A DNA stretch of 64,000 nucleotides from BJGV01 sp964196335 (GTDB lineage Bacteria > Pseudomonadota > Gammaproteobacteria > Burkholderiales > Nitrosomonadaceae). The stretch spans positions 1,860,001 to 1,924,000 of the forward strand of contig OZ250175.1 in the NCBI GenBank assembly GCA_965238155.1, in the 5' to 3' direction. The notes under the pieces are model-generated. The model ran no database searches, was not told the origin of the DNA, and was given only the letters and a program-made list of their open reading frames with translations. A program made the position numbers and the translations under genes. This document shows positions 57,278 through 64,000 of this stretch, in pieces (the stretch's first letter is position 1; the number at the start of each line of letters is the position of its first letter).

Positions 57278-58675
57278 TTATTCTGTAGGACCTGTAACTG
57301 AATTTATACTTTGTGTATTCCCTGCCACAGTTTCATTACGTCCATGCCTTTTTCTTCGCTTCTTTGGCACTTCATTTCTGAATAACATATTCTCTCGGTC
57401 GCTGACTTTAGCATGTTGAAATGTTTCCCACCAATTTCCCAACTCCATATCTATCTCTCCGCTCTCGCAACGTAATAACATGAAATCATAGGCTGCCCTA
57501 AAGCGTGGATGCTCCAGTAAACGAAATGGTCTGCGTCCTGCTCTTCCCAAAAAACGTGGCTGCATTACCCAGATCTCTTGCATAATTGCATCATATCTAC
57601 GTGGAATTACAAGTCTCTTCTCTTGTGTCGCCATCACATCTTTTATTGCCATATGCAGAGCGGAAATAGATTTCTCACCCGCTGCCATACGTTTATTCCA
57701 TGCTACCAGCACCCCGTGCCACAATAGCGCAGCAAACAGGAAGCCAGGAGATACAGATTTCTCCTGCTGTACGCGCTCATCAGTGTTCTTTAGTACAAGT
57801 GAAATGAAACGCTCATCCACTGATTCTGTAAGCACTATATCTAGTACTGGTAACAAACCATGATACAACCCACGCGCCCGTAAATCCGCTACACAAGTTT
57901 GAGCATGACCACATAATAATATCTTTAGAATTTCATCAAATAGTCTTGATGGCGGTACGTTTTGTAATAATGGCGCAAGATCACCAATGGGCTTAGCAGT
58001 AGCAGCATCTATTTGCATATCAAGCTTAGCCGCAAGCCGTACTGCCCGCAGCATACGTACAGGATCCTCACGGTAGCGCTGTAATGGTATGCCGATAATA
58101 CGTAATTGCTTCGACTTGATATCACTGTATCCACATAGATAATCCCAGATTTCTTCTCTATCTGGATCATAGAATAATGCATTAACAGTAAAATCACGGC
58201 GCTTTACATCTTCTTCCTGGCTACCAAATACATTATCTCTCAAAATTCTCCCATGCTCGTCTGCATGCTGGTGTAGCGTAGGCTCATCATTCTTATTAGT
58301 AAATGAATCGCCACGAAATGTAGACACTTCTACAGTATCGGACCCACACATAACATGCACTAAACGAAAACGACGCCCAATAATACGTGAACGACGAAAA
58401 AGAACACGGATTTCCTCAGGCTTGGCATTGGTAACAACATCGAAGTCTTTTGGCTTTAGTCCCAATAGCAGATCACGTACTGCACCTCCCACTATAAAAG
58501 CAGAATACCCTGCTCTCCGTAAATCTAATGTAATTTTTGTTGCACAGGAACTTATGTTATTGCGAATGAGACCATGTTGCTTACGTGGAATAATTCGTAG
58601 CTTAGGAAATATAGATTCTGAAGAAGAGATAGAAGAATCTTGGTTAAAAATGCGGTGTGAAGATTTATGGATCAT
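57278..58675 (-). CDS. pcnB: Poly(A) polymerase I
   Basis: Adds A-tails to RNA to promote its decay, 465 residues. The nucleotidyltransferase motif is FIVGGAVRDLLLG then DFDVVTNAKPEE, with RDFTVNALFYDP further on. The basic C-terminal tail (PKKRRKRHGRN) suits RNA binding. A Ser-rich N-terminal stretch precedes the core, and the true start may lie slightly later. It heads the pcnB-folK-dNK-panB-panC operon. Confidence 0.94.
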   Translation of the reverse strand: MIHKSSHRIFNQDSSISSSESIFPKLRIIPRKQHGLIRNNISSCATKITLDLRRAGYSAFIVGGAVRDLLLGLKPKDFDVVTNAKPEEIRVLFRRSRIIGRRFRLVHVMCGSDTVEVSTFRGDSFTNKNDEPTLHQHADEHGRILRDNVFGSQEEDVKRRDFTVNALFYDPDREEIWDYLCGYSDIKSKQLRIIGIPLQRYREDPVRMLRAVRLAAKLDMQIDAATAKPIGDLAPLLQNVPPSRLFDEILKILLCGHAQTCVADLRARGLYHGLLPVLDIVLTESVDERFISLVLKNTDERVQQEKSVSPGFLFAALLWHGVLVAWNKRMAAGEKSISALHMAIKDVMATQEKRLVIPRRYDAIMQEIWVMQPRFLGRAGRRPFRLLEHPRFRAAYDFMLLRCESGEIDMELGNWWETFQHAKVSDRENMLFRNEVPKKRRKRHGRNETVAGNTQSINSVTGPTE

Positions 58676-58818
58676 TACAAAATATTGGGAATACTAAGTC
58701 ATAGATTATACACCTAGCAATGTATTTGATACGGGAATACTCAGGACCTTCACATTAAACTCATCTAAACCACATTGGTAGAATTTCTTCAGACCACTAA
58801 CCTATGGATAATTCATAA

Positions 58819-60915
58819 TTATACCTTAAGATAATTACTTTTCTCTCCTAGCCATCGTTGAAGATGACGTTGAGCTAATTCAGGATAATCACGCAACATT
58901 TCTTCTGCAACATCACGTGCATCTTTAAGTAAATTTTCATCTCTCTCAGGGTCAGCAAAACGCAACATAGGAACGCCACTCTGACGTACACCAAAAAATT
59001 CACCCGGCCCACGTAAAAGTAAATCTTGACGGGAGATTTCAAAACCATCGGTATGTTCAAAGATTATTCGCAGTCTTTTACGAGCAATTTCAGACAGCGG
59101 TTCCTTGTAGAGCAGTATACATACACTAGCATCTGCACCACGTCCTACGCGACCTCGTAGCTGATGTAACTGTGACAATCCCATGCGTTCAGCATTTTCG
59201 ATTACCATCAATGAAGCATTAGGAACGTCAACGCCTACTTCAATTACTGTAGTTGCAACTAATAACTGAATATCGCCTTGCTTGAATAACTCCATTACTG
59301 ATAATTTTTCATGCGGAGGAAGTCTTCCATGCAACAAACCAACCTTCAAGTCCGGAAAAATTAGACTTAATCTTTCATAGGTGTCTAAAACAGTCTTTAG
59401 TTGCAGAGCCTCTGACTCTTCTATAAGAGGACATACCCAGTAAGCTTGCTTTCCAGCACAACATGCCTCCTTGATACGTACAACCACTTCCTTACGACGG
59501 GTATCGGTAAATAATTTAGTAACAACATGGATTCTACCTGGTGGCAGTTCATTCAATACTGACACATCAAGATCTGCATAGTAACTCATCGAAAGTGTAC
59601 GCGGGATAGGTGTTGCACTCATCATTAACTGATGAGGGACCATACCTTCTTTAGTACATTTCATACGTAGTGCTAGTCGCTGGTGCACACCAAAACGATG
59701 CTGCTCATCGATAACTGCAAGTCCTAATTTGTTAAATTCTACCTGCTCCTGAAATAGTGCATGTGTCCCAATTGCAAGCATAGCATTACCTGCAGCAATA
59801 GTAGAAAGTGCAGCTTTACGCTGCGTCCTTTTCTGACTACCCGACAGCCAGGCAATCGATATTCCTAAAGAACCAAATATAGATTTAAACCAATTGGAGA
59901 GTTTCTGGTAATGCTGTTCCGCCAATATTTCAGTAGGTGCCATGATAGCTACCTGATAACCATTCTCGATAGCCTGTAATGCTGCCAACGCTGCAACTAC
60001 TGTCTTACCACTGCCCACATCTCCCTGCAACAGACGTTGCATTGGATAGGATTTGGAAAGATCCTGACTAATCTCTGAGAAAGTTTTTTCTTGTGCGCCA
60101 GTAAGATTAAAAGGAAGAGATTTGAGCAGTTTCTTTGTTAACTCTTTTTTATCTGGTAGGGCGGGAGCAAGATGATTATGTCGTTGCTGGTAATGTAAAC
60201 GCATGGATAATTGCTGGGCTAACAACTCATCAAACTTAATTCTAGACCAGGCAGGATGAATACGCTCTTCTAATAAATGAGTCGACACGTTTGATGTCGG
60301 TTGATGTAAAAACATAATGCTATCCCTGAAACCATTTAACCGATAATCTTTTAAAGTTTTAACGGGTATAGTTTCTGACAGGTTATCAACTTTAGCTTTG
60401 TCAATTATCATTTGCCTAACCAATTTACGGATCATTACCTGGGAGAGTCCCGCTGTAGTTGGATAGACTGGTGTTAAGGAGTCAGGCAGTGGTGTGCCTT
60501 CATGCACAATATGACATTTTGGGTGCACCATTTCAGTACCAAAGAAACCCGGACGTGGTTCACCTAGCAATCGTACTCTAGTACCTACTGAATATGTTTT
60601 TATCTGGCTGCTGTAAAAATTTAGGAAGCGTATGAAGAGAATGCCGCTATCATCTTCTACTTGGAGAACTAACTGACGCCTCGGTCGATACATAACCTCA
60701 CTAGAGATGATAATACCTTCGGTTTGTACAGTCTCTCCTCCAGATATATCAATAATCTGACAAAGATGTGTCTCATCTTCATAGCGAAGAGGTAAATGCA
60801 GTATTAAGCTAATTTCATTGTTTACCCCAAGCTTGGCAAATTTTTCCTGTACGGCCTTACTTGTAAAACAACCGGTATCAGGGATAACAGAATTATTTTT
60901 GGTGTTCCCCTTCAC
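58819..60915 (-). CDS. recG: ATP-dependent DNA helicase RecG
   Basis: Branch-migration helicase that remodels stalled forks, 698 residues, starting at GTG. The N-terminal wedge domain includes LILHLPLRYEDETHLCQI. Walker A is GDVGSGKTVVAAL, Walker B VIDEQHRFG. The C-terminal helicase motifs are ATTVIEVGVDVPNASLM and QLRGRVGRG, followed by the RecG tail LLLRGPGEFFGVRQSG. Its start is 2 bp after the ridA stop. Confidence 0.97.
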   Translation of the reverse strand: MKGNTKNNSVIPDTGCFTSKAVQEKFAKLGVNNEISLILHLPLRYEDETHLCQIIDISGGETVQTEGIIISSEVMYRPRRQLVLQVEDDSGILFIRFLNFYSSQIKTYSVGTRVRLLGEPRPGFFGTEMVHPKCHIVHEGTPLPDSLTPVYPTTAGLSQVMIRKLVRQMIIDKAKVDNLSETIPVKTLKDYRLNGFRDSIMFLHQPTSNVSTHLLEERIHPAWSRIKFDELLAQQLSMRLHYQQRHNHLAPALPDKKELTKKLLKSLPFNLTGAQEKTFSEISQDLSKSYPMQRLLQGDVGSGKTVVAALAALQAIENGYQVAIMAPTEILAEQHYQKLSNWFKSIFGSLGISIAWLSGSQKRTQRKAALSTIAAGNAMLAIGTHALFQEQVEFNKLGLAVIDEQHRFGVHQRLALRMKCTKEGMVPHQLMMSATPIPRTLSMSYYADLDVSVLNELPPGRIHVVTKLFTDTRRKEVVVRIKEACCAGKQAYWVCPLIEESEALQLKTVLDTYERLSLIFPDLKVGLLHGRLPPHEKLSVMELFKQGDIQLLVATTVIEVGVDVPNASLMVIENAERMGLSQLHQLRGRVGRGADASVCILLYKEPLSEIARKRLRIIFEHTDGFEISRQDLLLRGPGEFFGVRQSGVPMLRFADPERDENLLKDARDVAEEMLRDYPELAQRHLQRWLGEKSNYLKV

Positions 60916-60917
60916 AC

Positions 60918-61301
60918 TTACAATACCATTACCGCATCCATCTCCACTAATGCTCCTCGTGGGAGCGCCACTACTCCTATTGCTGCCCGCGCTGGATATG
61001 GCTGATCAAAATAACTTGCCATAATTTTATTTACCATGGCAAAATCATCAAGGTCAGTCAGATAAATATTTAACTTAACAATATCTCCTAAGACGCCGCC
61101 ACTAGCCGCTGTTACTGCCTTTAAATTCAAAAATACCTGCTGGATTTGGGACTCAATCCCATTTACCATCTGCATGGTACTTGGGTCTAGCCCGATCTGA
61201 CCGGATATATAAACAGTATCCCCTGTACTAACACGAATTGCCTGAGAATATGTTCCTATAGCTTGAGGTGCATCGTCGGTTTGAATAATCTGTTTCTTCA
61301 T
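60918..61301 (-). CDS. ridA: RidA-family enamine/imine deaminase
   Basis: Hydrolyses reactive enamine and imine by-products of amino-acid metabolism, 127 residues from the ATG at 61301, which has GGAG 5 nt upstream. A longer in-frame start at 61337 lacks such a site. The family motifs are AIGTYSQAIRV, YISGQIGLDP and YPARAAIGVVALPRGALVEMD. recG follows 2 bp later, so the two share a transcript. Confidence 0.95.
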   Translation of the reverse strand: MKKQIIQTDDAPQAIGTYSQAIRVSTGDTVYISGQIGLDPSTMQMVNGIESQIQQVFLNLKAVTAASGGVLGDIVKLNIYLTDLDDFAMVNKIMASYFDQPYPARAAIGVVALPRGALVEMDAVMVL

Positions 61302-61513
61302 TACATCTCCTAAGGTGTACGGATACCTGCATGCCACTGTACTATATACACAAAGCAGAATCCTAAAAATATGAATTTATATATTACCCATTGCGACATG
61401 ATGAAGGTAACCATGATACATTTCAACCAATAAAATTAATGCCGATACTATTTCTCACTACCTATATACTTGGAATAATTGATGTAAATATTCAAATATA
61501 ATATTCCTAATAT

Positions 61514-62767
61514 ATGCAAAAATTAATTATCCACGGTGGCACTCCTATTTCAGGAGAGGTACAAATCTCAGGAGCAAAAAATGCAGCACTGCCTATCCTC
61601 TGTGCTTCACTTCTAACACGTGAAGCTCTTAGGATTAAGAATGTACCGCATCTCAATGATATAACTACAATGCTAAGTTTGCTTGAACAAATGGGAGTAA
61701 ATGTTTCAATAGATCAAGAGTTTGAAGTCTCATTAACAGCCGCACATCTTTCCAGTCTAGTTGCACCATATGAAATGGTGAAAACAATGCGTGCCGCCAT
61801 ATTAGTATTAGGCCCAATGTTGGCACGAGCAGGTGAAGCCAAAGTCTCCCTGCCTGGTGGCTGTGCAATCGGTCTACGTCCAGTTGACCAACATATTAAG
61901 GGACTACAAGCGATGGGTGCAGAGATTGATATTGAACATGGCTACATCCATGCAAAAGCAAGTCAGCTTATTGGCGCTCATATAGTAATGGATATCGTAA
62001 CTGTTACCGGTACTGAGAATCTAATGATGGCAGCAACTCTGGCTGATGGAATAACAGTATTAGAAAATACAGCACGTGAACCAGAGGTTATTGACCTTGC
62101 TAACTGTCTTATTTCAATGGGAGCAAAAATTCATGGTGCGGGAAGCGACGTTATTACTATCGAGGGAGTCAAATCGTTGCATGACACAACCTATCAGGTT
62201 ATGGCTGATCGAATTGAAACAGGTACTTTCCTAGTAGCGGCGGCGGCTAGTGGTGGTGAAATTCATCTTAAAAGAACACGCGCAGATATACTCGATGCAA
62301 TACTTGATAAATTAATTGAGTCAGGGGCAGAGATTGAGTCAGGAAAAGACTGGATTAATTTAAAAATGAATAAAAAATTAAAGTCTGTAAATCTACGTAC
62401 TTCACCCTACCCTGCTTTTCCCACAGACATGCAAGCACAATTTATGGTATTAAATAGTGTAGCCGAGGGCACTGCAATAATCACTGAAACTATATTTGAG
62501 AATCGCTTTATGCACGTACTAGAGCTGAAACGAATGGGGGCCTGTATTGAAGTAGAGGGCAATACTGCTGTGGTACGTGGTGTTACTAATCTTGAAGGTA
62601 CAAGCGTAATGGCAACTGATCTACGTGCTTCTGCCAGCCTGGTTATAGCTGGTCTAATTGCGAAAGGTGAAACTATTATTGACCGTATTTACCACCTTGA
62701 TCGCGGCTATGAGAGAATCGAAGAAAAGTTAGCGTGCCTAGGAGTAAAAATCAATCGTATAAATTAA
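61514..62767 (+). CDS. murA: UDP-N-acetylglucosamine 1-carboxyvinyltransferase
   Basis: First committed enzyme of peptidoglycan synthesis, using PEP, 417 residues. SGAKNAALPIL is the conserved N-terminal motif. The catalytic cysteine is C117 in PGGCAIGLRPVDQH, so it should be fosfomycin-sensitive by family rules. The EPSP-synthase-like fold is full length. It precedes hisG and hisD, the usual betaproteobacterial order. Confidence 0.98.
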   Translation: MQKLIIHGGTPISGEVQISGAKNAALPILCASLLTREALRIKNVPHLNDITTMLSLLEQMGVNVSIDQEFEVSLTAAHLSSLVAPYEMVKTMRAAILVLGPMLARAGEAKVSLPGGCAIGLRPVDQHIKGLQAMGAEIDIEHGYIHAKASQLIGAHIVMDIVTVTGTENLMMAATLADGITVLENTAREPEVIDLANCLISMGAKIHGAGSDVITIEGVKSLHDTTYQVMADRIETGTFLVAAAASGGEIHLKRTRADILDAILDKLIESGAEIESGKDWINLKMNKKLKSVNLRTSPYPAFPTDMQAQFMVLNSVAEGTAIITETIFENRFMHVLELKRMGACIEVEGNTAVVRGVTNLEGTSVMATDLRASASLVIAGLIAKGETIIDRIYHLDRGYERIEEKLACLGVKINRIN

Positions 62768-62773
62768 AGTTAT

Positions 62774-62805
62774 TTACTGCAGAAGATATTAACTCTCTGC
62801 GGTAA
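62774..62805. repeat. Hairpin between murA and hisG
   Basis: TTACTGCAGA and TCTGCGGTAA can pair with one G-U pair around a 12-nt loop. A run of four T follows only eight bases later. It may partly separate murA and hisG expression, or do nothing. Confidence 0.4.
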
Positions 62806-62829
62806 AATACGATTTTAACAGGCCATATT

Positions 62830-63534
62830 ATGACAGGTATTACTATTGCCCTTTCAAAGGGTCGTATTTTTGATGAAACGGCACCGCTTCTGAAAGCAGC
62901 CGGTGTTGTCGCACTTGATAACCCCGAAAAGTCCCGCAAACTAATACTTAAAACAAATCGCCCTAATGTGTGGCTTATTATTGTACGTGCCTCTGATGTA
63001 CCAACTTATGTGCAATATGGTGCAGCAGACATAGGTATAGCTGGAAAAGATGTGTTACTTGAACATGATGGAACAGGACTTTATCAGCCATTGGATTTAA
63101 ATATTGCCCGCTGTCGTATGATGGTGGCAGTAAAGAATGATTTTGATTATGAAGCAGCTATACGTCAGGGAGCACGCTTACGGGTTGCAACTAAATATTT
63201 GCATACAGCACAGGAACACTTTGCTGAAAAAAGTATGCATGTTGATCTTATTAAGCTTTATGGATCTATGGAGCTTGCTCCACTGGTAGGACTGGCGGAT
63301 GCAATTGTAGATTTAGTTTCAAGTGGCAACACACTAAAAGCAAATAATTTGAAAGCAGTTGAAGAAATTATGCCTGTTTCAGCGAGACTAATAATTAACC
63401 AAGCAGCATTAAAAGTAAAAAGAGAAGCAATACAGCCGATGCTGACGGCATTTTCTGAAGCTACCAAAAGAAATGGTATACCACATCAGAAACGAATTCA
63501 GAGAAATGGGATATCTCCTTATGAGCCAAATTAA
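62830..63534 (+). CDS. hisG: ATP phosphoribosyltransferase, short form
   Basis: First enzyme of histidine synthesis, 234 residues. It is the short HisG that lacks the C-terminal regulatory domain and needs HisZ as partner. Motifs include TIALSKGRIFDE, ADIGIAGKDVLLEH, LRVATKYLHTAQEHF and ADAIVDLVSSGNTLKANNL. hisZ is not in the window. The stop overlaps the hisD start by 14 bp. Confidence 0.97.
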   Translation: MTGITIALSKGRIFDETAPLLKAAGVVALDNPEKSRKLILKTNRPNVWLIIVRASDVPTYVQYGAADIGIAGKDVLLEHDGTGLYQPLDLNIARCRMMVAVKNDFDYEAAIRQGARLRVATKYLHTAQEHFAEKSMHVDLIKLYGSMELAPLVGLADAIVDLVSSGNTLKANNLKAVEEIMPVSARLIINQAALKVKREAIQPMLTAFSEATKRNGIPHQKRIQRNGISPYEPN

Positions 63535-64000
63535 GCGACTCTCTTCAACCGACTCAGGGTTCACTGAAGCGTTAGAAAGAATAATATCCTTTGAAGACGA
63601 ACAAAATACAGAGATAAACACAACAGTTTCTGAAATTTTAGCAAATGTAAAAGCACGGGGTGATGTGGCTTTACTAGAATATACATGCCATTTTGATCAT
63701 CTTGATGCAACCTCAGTTTCTGAACTTGAGTTGTCTAAAAAGGAATTACAAAGTGCTCTACAAAGCCTGCCTACGATACAGCGAGGAGCCCTTGAACAGG
63801 CTGCAGAACGAATTCGAGAATTCCATAAGAAACAGCTAGCCCAGTCATGGAGCTACACTGAACCTGATGGTACGCTGCTTGGTCAGAAGGTAACTCCCAT
63901 GGATCGTGTAGGGCTATATGTCCCTGGTGGCAAAGCATCTTACCCATCTACTGTGTTAATGAATGCAATACCTGCTAAGGTAGCAGGAGTTGATGAATTA
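63521..64000 (+). CDS. hisD: Histidinol dehydrogenase (partial, runs off window)
   Basis: Performs the last two oxidation steps of histidine synthesis. Only the first 160 residues are visible. The stretch RVGLYVPGGKASYPSTVLMN is the HisD signature. The start is taken as the ATG at 63521 (MSQIKRLSS); an in-frame ATG at 63506 is also possible. Overlap with hisG points to one operon. Confidence 0.95.
   Translation, partial: MSQIKRLSSTDSGFTEALERIISFEDEQNTEINTTVSEILANVKARGDVALLEYTCHFDHLDATSVSELELSKKELQSALQSLPTIQRGALEQAAERIREFHKKQLAQSWSYTEPDGTLLGQKVTPMDRVGLYVPGGKASYPSTVLMNAIPAKVAGVDEL

Noticed and set aside
1..64000. tRNA, rRNA, CRISPR array, prophage or defence island
   Set aside because: I looked through the gaps on both strands and saw no cloverleaf-like sequence, spaced repeats, integrase or phage genes. 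A tRNA or CRISPR search program would settle this.

Overview
The window is chromosomal DNA of a betaproteobacterial ammonia oxidiser of the Nitrosomonas type. The evidence is a complete amoCAB operon (ammonia monooxygenase) whose AmoA, AmoB and AmoC read as the betaproteobacterial AOB forms, set among housekeeping genes in orders usual for Betaproteobacteria: rnm-yciO-M50-trpS-scpA-scpB, DUF971-ubiE-ubiJ-ubiB, pcnB-folK-dNK-panB-panC and murA-hisG-hisD. The species cannot be named from the sequence alone. No rRNA, tRNA, CRISPR array, prophage or transposase was seen.

Layout. 1-1613: 5' part of a DinG/YoaA-type helicase gene (minus). 1875-5198: amoC promoter, amoC, amoA, amoB and a strong terminator. 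5237-10925: minus-strand run rnm, yciO-like, M50 protease, trpS, scpA, scpB, ending in a frameshifted ParA-like gene. 11126-17688: AddA/AddB-like helicase-nuclease pair and ferredoxin fdxA. 17941-20016: a possible tiny membrane protein, a secreted protein of unknown function, an alpha/beta hydrolase and a 2Fe-2S ferredoxin. 20262-24146: polyamine-type ABC importer. 24221-28202: ubiquinone block (ubiB, ubiJ, ubiE), a DUF971 gene and an FKBP isomerase. 28716-32926: Na+/H+ antiporter, PBP7-type endopeptidase and an Atm1-type ABC exporter. 33033-39554: RND tripartite efflux operon with a divergent TetR regulator and an AcrR-like operator. 39700-46646: IscR-regulated suf operon. 46695-48485: AlgZ/AlgR-type two-component pair in which the regulator gene carries an in-frame stop. 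48555-53170: argH, a fructosamine-kinase-like gene and priA. 53344-54433: a second, stand-alone amoC. 54475-58675: panC, panB, dNK, folK, pcnB. 58819-61301: recG and ridA. 61514-64000: murA, hisG and the start of hisD.

How it fits together. amoCAB makes the membrane enzyme that starts energy metabolism. The suf operon, two ferredoxins, Atm1 exporter and ubiquinone genes support the iron- and quinone-rich electron transport that such a metabolism needs. The RND pump, antiporter and polyamine importer handle stress and transport. The rest is central metabolism and DNA maintenance.

The most notable points are: a 923-bp block holding amoC plus about 100 bp of 3' sequence that appears identical in two places 51.5 kb apart; a conserved promoter core upstream of both copies although the surrounding upstream sequence differs; two tandem IscR type-1-like sites over the suf promoter; an interrupted algR-like gene beside an intact algZ-like kinase; and a ParA-like gene carrying two compensating homopolymer frameshifts. 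I did not find a clearly novel multi-gene system.
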